Assembly: GCA_946478525.1 (NCBI GenBank)
Contig: CAMLCH010000004.1
Coordinates: forward strand, 1-64,000
From: Snodgrassella alvi_G
GTDB taxonomy: Bacteria > Pseudomonadota > Gammaproteobacteria > Burkholderiales > Neisseriaceae
DNA: 64,000 nucleotides
Direction: 5' to 3'
Part shown: one piece after another, positions 27,901 through 36,676 of the stretch
How positions within the stretch are numbered: position 1 is the first letter of the stretch
Layout of the letters: every line of letters begins with the position of its first letter
Program-made: the position numbers and the translations under genes
Notes under the pieces: model-generated
Database searches by the model: none
The model's input: the letters and a program-made list of their open reading frames with translations, nothing else
Told to the model about the DNA's origin: nothing

Positions 27901-28570
27901 GTTGCTGCCATAATTGCTGTAAGTGGCTGGTTAAAGCAGACAGGTTAGTTTCAGGCGGGGTACGAATTTGTAAGTTGGTCAAGCCACAATATTTGCCTAC
28001 TTCCTGCATTAGTTTGGCTGGAGTTAGTTTTCTGGCAACAGCGAGATTAGCAAAATCGGTTTGATTGCTGATTTCACGGCGCCAGTAATCTTCGGCAAAG
28101 CGGCCTAATATTTCCGGATCGGTATCGCTTATTTCCGTTATAAAAGGGGTCTGGCATAAAAAGGCATAGTCTGTCAGGATACGCTGGCAGAAACCATGTA
28201 TGGTGTACACAGCTGCACTGTCAAACTGGGTAATGGCAGCCTGCAGACGTAAAATAAGACTAGCGTCATCACTTTGGGAACGCGCTTTGTCGATTAGCTG
28301 CTGTAAAACTGGGTCATTTTGTTGCGAAGGCAATTGGTTCTGTAATAAAGCCAAAGCCTGGTTTAGTCGTGTGCGTAGGCGGGTTTTTAACTCGGCTGTG
28401 GCAGCTTTGGTAAAGGTTACGACTAATATGGCGTCGACAGGGAGTTGTTCCAGCAAAATAAGCCGTGCGAATAGGGCGGCAATGTTGAATGTTTTACCGG
28501 TTCCTGCTGAAGCTTCAATCAGGCTGGTGCCTTGTAAGGGCATGGTAATGGGATTAAGTGCCTGATTCAT
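24962..28570 (-). CDS. recB: Exodeoxyribonuclease V subunit RecB
   Basis: RecB (1202 residues) is the 3'-5' helicase and nuclease subunit of RecBCD, which processes double-strand ends for RecA. The Walker A motif EASAGTGKT is at residues 19-27. The superfamily 1 motif II DECQDTD lies near 388, followed by PKQAIYRFRGAD. The C-terminal nuclease active site is visible as GAIDLIAED then FVIDYKSN near residue 1115, with the catalytic Asp and Lys intact. It overlaps the recC stop by four bases (ATGA), so the two are translationally coupled. The recD gene is not adjacent and is not in this window. Confidence 0.96.
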   Translation of the reverse strand: MNQALNPITMPLQGTSLIEASAGTGKTFNIAALFARLILLEQLPVDAILVVTFTKAATAELKTRLRTRLNQALALLQNQLPSQQNDPVLQQLIDKARSQSDDASLILRLQAAITQFDSAAVYTIHGFCQRILTDYAFLCQTPFITEISDTDPEILGRFAEDYWRREISNQTDFANLAVARKLTPAKLMQEVGKYCGLTNLQIRTPPETNLSALTSHLQQLWQQLSEQFNDIQQAFWQLHPLLNGSTYRSQSYEQFFHELQQILQTQPPSYTFPKSFSEKFARFDANYLKQKTKKEQILNQQLVTTVSILAEFGMALEARQTAENHLALQLQINCLQYVRQCLQEHRRNSHQRSFDDLLADVAAALSPANPHAATLATALAQTWHIALVDECQDTDPLQYHIFKTVFADQQRPLIMVGDPKQAIYRFRGADIHAYLRAAADTPTQQRYTLTTNYRSHQALVQSIAELFATKELPFILNGIDYPAVQAQATYGNLHWCKSDSTPPAVIVRWLHEKKTVNEKGHELIPNKDSLRARSAECCAHEIAAMINQGQRGELTLGSRSLLAGDIAVLVHSHKEGHLIAKALKRCGIMSVSLGNQSIFNTSEADAIVALLHFWLQPQQTQILRFVLGGVLFSWTATQLAELNRNENTLNHWIQLALNAREQWQQYGIYTAIQWFATQTGLESNLLNQRNERSLTNFWQLAELLATTEQTIPTANALLAWLEQAITLGQTTNDSHLLRLESDEALVKIVTMHASKGLEYPIVFCPFAWDGKAAINHLEQWHRLHQQDNIELVPQYLLNEHDKSELNEESMAEQLRLYYVAFTRAREQLIIYSAACSNTASNPLAWLLSEGKNATLAETQLFWQTTHKKNLISTLYHSWQNFLSQTTTPALFSWCEGTVASEVVPAERIGNEPLQAVDIRLPPFTTIRYTSFTSLSQHHTDHSIEEEKVAPALDPAEVQTVSKPAETPAETPLLAFARGINAGLCLHAILEQTEFSQSASAHETEHIQNTLLRFGFTTEHTNTMLLLNDTIRRCRLSPQTTIADIPRQQSVAEMNFMLHMHQFDIIQLQQWFAQPHLHLPACCVQAAQELNFSTVNGFINGAIDLIAEDQSGQIFVIDYKSNHLGNQLADYQQNNMDLAVAKHHYYLQALIYSIACARYLQSQNRSVPSISIRYLFLRGLNSNNQNGIWQWDIATADLHPWLS

Positions 28571-31500
28571 GATTTCGGGTTATTACTTTCTAAGCAGGAA
28601 GTTAATGGCAGTAGTAAGTCTTCAATCAAGTTCCAGAATAACGGTTGGTCAATTGGTAATTCATCATCGCGAGAAAACACCTGTGCCACTTCTGCATATT
28701 CAGCCTGTGGTTTACCATTATGGCTATCCATATAAGCTTTAAAGGCGGCGCTGTATTCTTCAGTACTATGAGTAGGCGGTGGATCTTTTTTTTGCCGGTT
28801 TTTATACCAGCAAGTGGCAGCAGCCAGACTGGTTTTTGGGAAAAACGGCAGTGGCCGCTTCTGTCCAAGCTGATAATAATCCAACCAGTTTGCCAATAGT
28901 TTTTGCGCTTCTGCCTGTGGCAGTGCTGGTAATATCCGCGGTTTGGGCGGATAAAGTTCATACGTTTGTAACTGTGTTAGTGAGGTGCCAGTAGCACACA
29001 GCAATAAATGACGCAAATATAATTCTATATTATCTGGCGCGGTTGGGGCGCGATGGCGTTCCAGAATTTGCCCGCATTGATGCAGATGTCTGATGATACC
29101 GCTTAATCGTAATTGTTGATGTTGCAGGGTAAAAGGCATATCAGCAATGGCCGGACTGCATAAAATCTCACTGTCCAGTGATAATGTCTGAATACGTAGA
29201 TTATCGCTGGCTATCTTGCCCAGTTCTCCCTCAGGCAGCAGACCACTAACGGAAAGTACCTGATTCACTTCGTTTAAATCAAGGTTTTGCTGGCGAGCAT
29301 ACAAGTAGGCGCCGTAAATGGCAGCGCTGTTTTCAATGCTAAAAGGTTCGGCTGCACTAACTGGAGGATCCTGATAGGGAGCCTGCCATTGTAATTGTTG
29401 TTGTAACCAGCACCGTACGGGATTGCGCCAAAAGCGAATAAAAGTTTCGATGTTAATATCTGTACTTACTTCGTTCTCTATTGCGGGTAAATCACTTAGA
29501 AAAGATGGCGCGGGACAAGGATCGCGGTTAAGTGCTTGAGCATAGTCCTGACGACTGCTGGCTAGGTTACCGTTAAAATAGCGTTGCGAAAAGGGTTGTA
29601 ATGGGTGGTGGACAATATGTTGCTGATTAAATGCCAACGGACTGGTGCCAGTCATGGCGGCCAATATATCTGTCAGTTCGTATATTAATGCGGAAGGTGC
29701 CAGTTCTTCATTTTTACGAATATCTTTGCCGATATAAGATAAATACAGTTTATCTTGCGCGCTCAGTATGGATTCCAAAAAAAGATAACGATCATCGTTG
29801 CGGCGAGCACGATCACCACGGCGTGGATACTGAGAGATCAGATCAAAGGCGGCTGATTTGCTGGTACGTGGATAATCACCGTCATTAAGCCCCAATAAGC
29901 AGATACAACGGAATGGTAGGCTGCGCATCGGCACCATACTGCAAAAGGTGATTCCACCACGTAAAAAACCGGCCTGGCGGGTGGTGGACAGATAATTGCG
30001 CAGATGTTCGATAGCAATTTCTGAAGCGATGGGCTGATCAAATTGAGCCAGAGCAGCCTGTGCCTGCCAGTCGGCAAGGGCCGTTTCCAGTTGCTGCATG
30101 GCTGTGCCAGTCAAACTATCGTCATCAGCTAAATCTCTTAATAAATTGCGGGTATTGTTTATCCATTGTTCAATAGTAACTGTTTGCTGCCAGTTATGAT
30201 GGTGCTTAATCAGGCAATCAATGAGTTGCTGTGCTCGTGCCAGTGTTTCCGTATGCCCAATATCGGTAAACCACGGTAAGTGTTGCTGCCATATTGTCGG
30301 GTGTTGTTGTTGCGGCAGTAACCAACCCAAGACAGTACGCTCACGTGCCTGTTCCCAAGTAAAGTGGTTACTTTTACCCCCGTATTCCAGTCGCATAATA
30401 GCATCAGCACCCCAACGGATACCCTGTTCGCACCAGACACGCTTAATTAATTCAACTTCACTGTCATTCAGATTAAACCGTTTTCGTAACGCTATTTCAT
30501 CCAGTAGTGGCTGAAGAGCATCTATACTGAAACGACTTTGCATTAATAACAGAAGTTTTTCCAATAATTGTAATAAAGGTTCTTGTAAACTGACTTTGAT
30601 GTCTGCAATGTTGTAAGGTAAGGCGGATACGGAACCTTGTTTTTGCCCAAAAACAGCAGGAATAAACGGTAAATAAGGCTCGATATGTGGAGTTAGTACG
30701 GCAATATCATGTGGTTGCCAGTGTGGATGCTGTTGCAAATCCTGTAATATCTGTTCTTTGAGGATCTGTAGTTCACGCAAAGGTGAATGTGCCGATACGA
30801 TTTGAATAGAATCATCGTAGGGTTGTAGCTGGTAGGTTGGCTCAATTTGTTTGGGGTGTTGCAGGCACTGAATATCATTTTGTAAGCGGTGCAGTAAACT
30901 ATCCGCGATTTCTCCACATTCGGCATACACTGAAGGCATATACTGTGCTTCGGTGATGGCATTTAATGCATCAAAAAAATCTCGTCCCTGTTTACCTAGA
31001 CTAGCCAGTAGTGGATGTCCGATTGCGTTCACATCCAGCGAGCTGTTACGTAATAATGCTTCTGCTGGTAGTACATTGCCCCAGTATTCAGCACAAGGAT
31101 TGACAGCAAAAAGATGCACATCTGTATGCTGGGCAATTACTTGTAGTGCCTCTAAGTAAACCGGGGCTAATGTTGCAATTCCAAATACAAATATTCGTTC
31201 CGGTAACTCTGCTGTGGTCAATTTTGATAAAAAAGATTGCATAATATCGGCACGATGAGGCAGTGCACTATTTGCAGTTAGCCATTGCCATAATTCTGCC
31301 TGCCAGATTTCATCTTTACCCAGATCAAGTAATTTTCCTGCCTGCCAATTTTTTATCCAATCATTGCGATAGATTAAATATTGATCAAATATATCAGCTA
31401 GTTTGCCGGCAAGATGATATGGTGCCTGTATGCTACTGCTTAGATAATTTTTCAAAGCTAAAGCAGTTTGCTGTAATTGTGGTTGGTGTATTTGTTCGCT

Positions 31501-31800
31501 ACTGAATAAATCTAATAGGCGCCAGCGTAAAACTTCAGTCTGAAAAGGATTTATTGTCGGTATGTCCGGCAATACCTGATGTGTCAAATGCCAGATAAAG
31601 CTTGCCGGTAGGCTGAAATGCAGATTGGCACAAATACCATGTTCTTGTGCCATAAAGTGATTCAGATAGCGGCGCATACCCTGACTTTGTACAATTATTT
31701 CGGTAGCAGTCCAAACTGAAGCTGGCGTGGTGTGCTGATATACGCTGCTAAATAATATAGCTAAATCAGATAAATTATTTGATTGATAAACGTAAAACAT
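28567..31800 (-). CDS. recC: Exodeoxyribonuclease V subunit RecC
   Basis: RecC (1077 residues from this start) is the non-catalytic helicase-like subunit of RecBCD that splits the duplex and scans for Chi. The N-terminal FYVYQSNNLSDLA, the EIIVQSQGMRRYLN segment, and the CICLLGLNDGDYPR region in the middle are typical of the family. The length is close to that of enterobacterial RecC. A GTG two codons upstream (31806) is an alternative start. It is first in the recC-recB pair, and its stop overlaps the recB start. Confidence 0.95.
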   Translation of the reverse strand: MFYVYQSNNLSDLAILFSSVYQHTTPASVWTATEIIVQSQGMRRYLNHFMAQEHGICANLHFSLPASFIWHLTHQVLPDIPTINPFQTEVLRWRLLDLFSSEQIHQPQLQQTALALKNYLSSSIQAPYHLAGKLADIFDQYLIYRNDWIKNWQAGKLLDLGKDEIWQAELWQWLTANSALPHRADIMQSFLSKLTTAELPERIFVFGIATLAPVYLEALQVIAQHTDVHLFAVNPCAEYWGNVLPAEALLRNSSLDVNAIGHPLLASLGKQGRDFFDALNAITEAQYMPSVYAECGEIADSLLHRLQNDIQCLQHPKQIEPTYQLQPYDDSIQIVSAHSPLRELQILKEQILQDLQQHPHWQPHDIAVLTPHIEPYLPFIPAVFGQKQGSVSALPYNIADIKVSLQEPLLQLLEKLLLLMQSRFSIDALQPLLDEIALRKRFNLNDSEVELIKRVWCEQGIRWGADAIMRLEYGGKSNHFTWEQARERTVLGWLLPQQQHPTIWQQHLPWFTDIGHTETLARAQQLIDCLIKHHHNWQQTVTIEQWINNTRNLLRDLADDDSLTGTAMQQLETALADWQAQAALAQFDQPIASEIAIEHLRNYLSTTRQAGFLRGGITFCSMVPMRSLPFRCICLLGLNDGDYPRTSKSAAFDLISQYPRRGDRARRNDDRYLFLESILSAQDKLYLSYIGKDIRKNEELAPSALIYELTDILAAMTGTSPLAFNQQHIVHHPLQPFSQRYFNGNLASSRQDYAQALNRDPCPAPSFLSDLPAIENEVSTDINIETFIRFWRNPVRCWLQQQLQWQAPYQDPPVSAAEPFSIENSAAIYGAYLYARQQNLDLNEVNQVLSVSGLLPEGELGKIASDNLRIQTLSLDSEILCSPAIADMPFTLQHQQLRLSGIIRHLHQCGQILERHRAPTAPDNIELYLRHLLLCATGTSLTQLQTYELYPPKPRILPALPQAEAQKLLANWLDYYQLGQKRPLPFFPKTSLAAATCWYKNRQKKDPPPTHSTEEYSAAFKAYMDSHNGKPQAEYAEVAQVFSRDDELPIDQPLFWNLIEDLLLPLTSCLESNNPKS

Positions 31801-32020
31801 GAACACCAGACCCTGAGAGATTGTTAATTATAACTTCCTTAATTTGATTTGCGTCATAGTAAATACTAATTTGACTGGCTATGTATTATAAAATTAATTA
31901 ATATTTTCGATTGTTTATTTTTATTAATATTAATTAACGCTAGTCAAAGCGGAAAAAAACAAGGAAAATACCTCCTTAATGCTTGATTTAAATTGAGGTA
32001 AATATCAAAAGGATATAAAT

Positions 32021-32401
32021 GTGAGATTTGAAGGCGTTATTGAAAAGCTGGCCGCTACTAAAGGTGTTATGGCCTGTGCTGTAGTTGATTATGAAAGTGG
32101 TATGTTGTTAGATGGTGTCAGTCCTTCTGGTTTGGATTTAGACGTGCTATCTGTCTGTAACACAGAAATAGTTCGTTCTGAGGTCAGATCTATTGAACGA
32201 TTGTACGGTGAAGAAGAAACTGAGGAAGCGATTGAAGATATTCTGATTAGTTTACATAAAGAATATTATTTATTACGGCCAATGCAAAATATAAAAGGTG
32301 TGTTTATGTTTATGGTTTTGGACCGTAAAACTGCTAATTTAGCACTGGCACGCCGGGCTCTTGAAATTGCTGATCACCAGTATCAGGATGATGATATGTA
32401 A
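32021..32401 (+). CDS. Roadblock/LC7-like domain protein
   Basis: This small cytoplasmic protein (126 residues) has the predicted pattern of a roadblock/LC7 fold. It begins with a helix (FEGVIEKLAATKGVMACAVVDYESG) and a strand carrying a Gly turn, then a long helix with acidic residues, then strands ending in KGVFMFMVLDRKTANLALAR. In bacteria such proteins (MglB type) often regulate small GTPases, but no Ras-like GTPase gene lies nearby. The start is GTG, nine bases after AAAGGA. It is a single gene with its own terminator. The fold assignment is moderate; the function is unknown. Confidence 0.7.
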   Translation: MRFEGVIEKLAATKGVMACAVVDYESGMLLDGVSPSGLDLDVLSVCNTEIVRSEVRSIERLYGEEETEEAIEDILISLHKEYYLLRPMQNIKGVFMFMVLDRKTANLALARRALEIADHQYQDDDM

Positions 32402-32439
32402 ATTCGCTGTCTGAAATTAATTAGTTTTGATTAATTTGC

Positions 32440-32470
32440 TGCCTCGCTAACAATATTAGCGAGGCATTTT
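32440..32470 (+). terminator. Terminator after the roadblock/LC7 gene
   Basis: An 11-bp stem (32440-32450 with 32456-32466) is followed by TTTT, between convergent genes. Confidence 0.8.
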
Positions 32471-32474
32471 AAAT

Positions 32475-34325
32475 TTACATCTTTTTCATTTGTAGGTCAT
32501 ACCAGAGCAAAAAATCTTGCGTAGAGACATAACCAAGCAGTGGTTTGCTACGAAAGCCATTACTTTGTACTACGAATACTCCCGGCGGACCGTACAAGTC
32601 ATATTGATGTAATAAAATCTGCTGATCATAAGTATTATTGGTTACATCAATTTGTAAAAAACGTTTTTCATCCAGGACTTCTCGCACTTTTGCGTTGCTA
32701 AAGGTGAATGCATTCATTTCTTTACAGGAAATACACCAGTCAGCGTAAAAGTCTACTACTACTGGTTTATGCGGATCAGCAGTAAATAATTGCTGCATGA
32801 CCTGGCGTAAATGTTGCGGATCAGTGAATTTTTGGCCGAAATGCTGTGCTTCTTTGGGTTCAGTAAGGGTTAAAAAATGATGAAATGGTGTAACATAGTG
32901 AAAAGCACTTGCTGTCACAAAATAAAGACTGCTGAACAAAAAAGCTAATCCTGCCAGAGCATTGTATATTTGCTGATGACCACTACTATGTCGCCAGCAC
33001 CAGTACAGATAAACAGCCGGCAGCAACATCAGTACAGTATAAATAATAATAACTAGTTTATAGTTTAAAAAGGGCGTAGCAATGTAGGTAGCCGCAATCA
33101 GTAAAATTAAACCAAGCAGATATTTTATTTTTGTCATCCAGCTGCCTGCCTGAGGCAGTATATGCACGCCAAATACAGAAATCAATATCAGTGGTACTCC
33201 TGTGCCTATAGCCATGACATATAATGCCAAACCGCCAAGCAAGGCATCACCGCTCTGACCGATGTAGCCCAGTGCAAAAGCCAGCGGGGGAGCAACACAA
33301 GGACCAACAATAAGTGCGGATATTGCGCCCATCAAAAATACCGAAATAAGCTGGCCGCCATGCAGACGATTACTGGTATTCTGAAAAAAAGACTGCCAGT
33401 ACACAGGCATTTGAATGTGATATAAATCAAACATTGCTAAAGCCATAATAACCAGTATAACGGCGGCAGAAAGTACTACTACTGGTTGCTGTAGCCAGCC
33501 ATTTAGAAATGTTCCGGTTTGGGCAGTAACAATACCGACTATTGTGTAAGTTAAGGCTAGACCTTGTACATAAATAAAAGATAAGACGAAAGCACGCCAC
33601 TTAGTTGTATGTTGTTTTGTACCCACAACAATGGCCGATACAATAGGTAGCAAAAAATACATACAGGCAGTCAAACTCAATCCTAAACCGGCTATAAAAA
33701 AGGCCATCAAATTAGTAATGATGGTTGCGCGAGATAGCTGAAAAAATGTGTTTGCCGTGGTGTTAGCTTGTTTCGCTTGTAAAATTTCCTGTTTAAGTTG
33801 AAATTTTTTTGCCTTAGTCTGGAAAGGAGTTGAGGTATGCAAAAACTGTTGTTTGTTTAGCGGATTAATCGTCCAGATTTTTTCAACTGGCGGATAACAG
33901 ATTCCAGTTTCAGCACAGCCCTGATAGATAAGTTTGAATTCGTATGATTTATTTGGCTTATTGGGGGCATATGACCAGATAACATCTAATTGATTATGAT
34001 AAATTAATTGTTTGCCAAAAAATTGGTCATGCTTTTGCTCACTTTGCTGTACGAATCGGGCAGAGTTGAATAATCGATCTGGCTGAGTGGTAATTGTAAT
34101 TTTATTGCGGTACAGATAATGATTTGGCGCTATAGTAAAATGCACCTTAATGTGGTCATCTTCAACGGTAAGTTGTGGATGAAAAGCTTTTTGAGCTGGC
34201 AATATTTGATAATCATTTTTTGCCAGCACTGTTTGCGATAGCAGGAGAAGTAAAGCGATTATCAACCAGCTCTGTTTTAATAGCTGTCTAAAACGAAAGC
34301 ATACAAATGTAGTATTGTGAGGCAT
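32475..34325 (-). CDS. dsbD: Thiol:disulfide interchange protein DsbD
   Basis: DsbD (616 residues) carries electrons from cytoplasmic thioredoxin to periplasmic thiol proteins. The order is a signal segment to about residue 35, a periplasmic alpha domain with the redox pair C137-AETGI-C143, eight membrane helices carrying C221 (in LTACMYF) and C343 (in VGPCVAPP), and a C-terminal thioredoxin-like domain with WCISC (C531, C534). All six catalytic cysteines are present. The residue before C221 is Ala rather than the Pro of the usual LTPC motif. No good ribosome site precedes the ATG. It is a single gene convergent with the roadblock gene. Confidence 0.95.
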   Translation of the reverse strand: MPHNTTFVCFRFRQLLKQSWLIIALLLLLSQTVLAKNDYQILPAQKAFHPQLTVEDDHIKVHFTIAPNHYLYRNKITITTQPDRLFNSARFVQQSEQKHDQFFGKQLIYHNQLDVIWSYAPNKPNKSYEFKLIYQGCAETGICYPPVEKIWTINPLNKQQFLHTSTPFQTKAKKFQLKQEILQAKQANTTANTFFQLSRATIITNLMAFFIAGLGLSLTACMYFLLPIVSAIVVGTKQHTTKWRAFVLSFIYVQGLALTYTIVGIVTAQTGTFLNGWLQQPVVVLSAAVILVIMALAMFDLYHIQMPVYWQSFFQNTSNRLHGGQLISVFLMGAISALIVGPCVAPPLAFALGYIGQSGDALLGGLALYVMAIGTGVPLILISVFGVHILPQAGSWMTKIKYLLGLILLIAATYIATPFLNYKLVIIIYTVLMLLPAVYLYWCWRHSSGHQQIYNALAGLAFLFSSLYFVTASAFHYVTPFHHFLTLTEPKEAQHFGQKFTDPQHLRQVMQQLFTADPHKPVVVDFYADWCISCKEMNAFTFSNAKVREVLDEKRFLQIDVTNNTYDQQILLHQYDLYGPPGVFVVQSNGFRSKPLLGYVSTQDFLLWYDLQMKKM

Positions 34326-34459
34326 AAAGAGTCACAGTAACTATGGATGTTGAACTAAAACAATCGCGAATGGTTGTAAAATCATTTTCCCTACCATCTG
34401 CCACTATCAGCGCCTATTTACTTTTTGTAGATCTGTTTAGATAAAGTAGACATATATTT

Positions 34460-35233
34460 TTATGGATATTGTATCAGAGCATAGGCAGAATGGTTATGAA
34501 TTGATTCGAAATTTTCGCTCTCTACAGTAAATGAAATAATTTTGGGGTTATTTTTTAGTGTGGTGGCAATGTCACGTACCATATCTTCCACAAATTTTGG
34601 ATTGTCATAAGCATATTCGGTTACGTACTTTTCATCTGGGCGTTTGAGTAATGCATATAAGGAACATGATGCCTGTTGTTCGACTAAATCAATGATATCT
34701 TCTATGCATATTTCATCACGACACATCAGGGTCACCGTGACGTGTGAACGCTGATTATGAGCACCATAAGCGGAGATTTCTTTGCTGCATGGGCATAAAC
34801 TGGTTACCGGTACCATTACCTGTATTGATTGCTGATATTGACTGGCCGATATCTCACCACAAAGCTCAATTTGATAATCCATCAAGCTAGTTATAGCAGT
34901 AACTGGCGCAGGTTTCTGGCGAAAAAAAGGAAAATTCATTTTAATTTTGCCAGCTTCGGCGTCCAGCTTTTGTACCATTGTCTGCGTCAACTGGCGTAAA
35001 GTAGAGAAGTTAATATTACCTTGCTGTACCTGCATCAATTCGATAAAGCGTGACATATGTGTCCCTTTTTGTTCTGCTGGAAGCGAGACGGTCATCATCA
35101 AATCAGCAACTGTCTGTTGTGTACCCTGAGCAGAATCAATACAAATAGGCAGACGCAAATTTTTAATACCAACTTGATTAATTGGCATATTGCGTTTATC
35201 AACACTGCTTTGCACATCGGCAATAGCGCTCAT
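34460..35233 (-). CDS. folE2: GTP cyclohydrolase FolE2
   Basis: FolE2 (257 residues from this start) is the type IB GTP cyclohydrolase that makes dihydroneopterin triphosphate for folate and queuosine biosynthesis. The conserved region LCPCSKEISAYGAHNQRSH, with its metal-binding Cys, is diagnostic, along with the NPKFVEDMVRD segment. FolE2 accepts metals other than zinc, and in many bacteria it is induced by zinc shortage. No Zur site was identified here. The frame is open 21 codons further upstream, but MSAIADVQS is the normal N-terminus and AAGGA lies upstream of it. It is divergent from the PLP enzyme gene. Confidence 0.93.
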   Translation of the reverse strand: MSAIADVQSSVDKRNMPINQVGIKNLRLPICIDSAQGTQQTVADLMMTVSLPAEQKGTHMSRFIELMQVQQGNINFSTLRQLTQTMVQKLDAEAGKIKMNFPFFRQKPAPVTAITSLMDYQIELCGEISASQYQQSIQVMVPVTSLCPCSKEISAYGAHNQRSHVTVTLMCRDEICIEDIIDLVEQQASCSLYALLKRPDEKYVTEYAYDNPKFVEDMVRDIATTLKNNPKIISFTVESENFESIHNHSAYALIQYP

Positions 35234-35336
35234 ACTAAAAATATTCCTTATCAAACTAATAGCGTTTAGTCTTTTGTCATGCATTCGTGCAGACAACAGT
35301 GACCAATAGGGTCTAAAATTATACTGTATGCCCTAA

Positions 35337-35381
35337 TTCCGAGCAAATCACTCGGATTTAATATTTCCCAAGTGACATAAT
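35337..35381 (+). promoter_or_regulatory. Candidate operator and extended -10 promoter upstream of the PLP enzyme gene
   Basis: A perfect 7-bp inverted repeat with a 7-base spacer (35337-35343 with 35351-35357) stands just upstream of an extended -10 element, TGACATAAT (35373-35381). The repeat would overlap the -35 region, as a repressor or activator site might. It lies between divergent folE2 and the trans-sulfuration gene and could serve either. Confidence 0.3.
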
Positions 35382-35488
35382 GCTTGCTGTCAGTTGACAT
35401 GTTAAACTTACACCAACAATTAAATTAACTTAACCTACTTAAGCAAGCGCATCTGAAGATTACACAATGTGCTTGATGTGGAGAAAAC

Positions 35489-36646
35489 ATGAAATTTGCC
35501 ACCCAGACCATCCATTCCAGTTATCAGCCGGAAGAACATAACCGTGCATTAATGCCACCAATTTATCAAAATAGTATGTTTGCCTTACATGAAATTGGCG
35601 AAGATATTCCGTTTCGTTATGCGCGAATTTCCAATCCTACACGCCAGATACTGGAAGATACGATGGCGGAATTGGAACATGGTTGTGCTGGATTTGCATA
35701 TGCAAGTGGCATGGCTGGAATAGACGCTATATGGCGTACATTTTTGCGTCCGGGAGATACGATAGTTGCTGTGGCAGATATATACGGTGGCGCATATGAT
35801 TTACTGACTGAAGTTTATGCCCAATGGGGAATTAATGTTATCTTTGCCGATCTAACTAATCTGGCTAATTTAGAAAACATACTCCAGCAAACTCAAGTAA
35901 AAATGGTATGGCTGGAATCGCCCAGCAATCCGCTTTTACGTATAGTTGATATTGCTAAGCTGACTGCAAAAGCGAAAGAGGCTGGTGCCATTGTTGGAAT
36001 GGATAACACTTTTGCCACACCTTATATTCAGCAACCATTAGATCTTGGCGTTGATATTGTTTTGCATTCAGCTACCAAATATTTATCCGGTCATTCTGAT
36101 GTCTTAATGGGTATTGCTGTTACTAAACATCCAGAACATGCCAAATTATTGCGTGCTGTTTCTATTAATACTGGCGGTATTGCCGGACCAATGGATTGTG
36201 CTTTGGTATTGCGTGGCATTAAAACATTGGTGGTACGGATGCAACAACATTTGCTAAATGCTGCCGAACTGGCTAAACGTTTACAGCAACATCCTGCGGT
36301 AGAAAAAGTTTTTTATCCTGGTTTGTCTGAGCATGAACACCATGATTTAGCTTGTAAACAAATGCGACATGGCTTTGGTGGTGTAGTATCAATTTATTTA
36401 CGTGAAAATAGTCGTCAGGCAGCCAATACAGTTATTAAAAATCTGAAAATGATCCGACTGGCTTCCAGTCTCGGTGGGGTAGAAAGCCTGATTAATCATA
36501 GTTCCAGCCAATCACATAGTGGTATGAGTCTAGAAGTTAAAAAGGCACTTGGTATTCGGGAAGGCTTATTACGTATTTCTGCCGGTATTGAAGATATTGA
36601 GGATATCTGGAATGATCTCAATCTGGCACTCAATAATTTAATTTAG
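35489..36646 (+). CDS. Cys/Met metabolism PLP-dependent enzyme (cystathionine gamma-synthase/lyase type)
   Basis: This 385-residue fold-type I PLP enzyme belongs to the trans-sulfuration family. The phosphate-binding YARISNPT (44-51), YASGMAG (71-77), ESPSNPLL, and the Schiff-base lysine K197 in SATKYLSGHSD are all present, as is the C-terminal SSLGGVESL motif. It could act as cystathionine gamma-synthase (methionine synthesis), cystathionine beta/gamma-lyase or methionine gamma-lyase. Sequence inspection does not separate these. A J-domain gene follows after about 30 bases. Family confidence is high; reaction confidence is moderate. Confidence 0.88.
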   Translation: MKFATQTIHSSYQPEEHNRALMPPIYQNSMFALHEIGEDIPFRYARISNPTRQILEDTMAELEHGCAGFAYASGMAGIDAIWRTFLRPGDTIVAVADIYGGAYDLLTEVYAQWGINVIFADLTNLANLENILQQTQVKMVWLESPSNPLLRIVDIAKLTAKAKEAGAIVGMDNTFATPYIQQPLDLGVDIVLHSATKYLSGHSDVLMGIAVTKHPEHAKLLRAVSINTGGIAGPMDCALVLRGIKTLVVRMQQHLLNAAELAKRLQQHPAVEKVFYPGLSEHEHHDLACKQMRHGFGGVVSIYLRENSRQAANTVIKNLKMIRLASSLGGVESLINHSSSQSHSGMSLEVKKALGIREGLLRISAGIEDIEDIWNDLNLALNNLI

Positions 36647-36676
36647 CAATCCATATAAACTTTAAGCGAAACTGTT

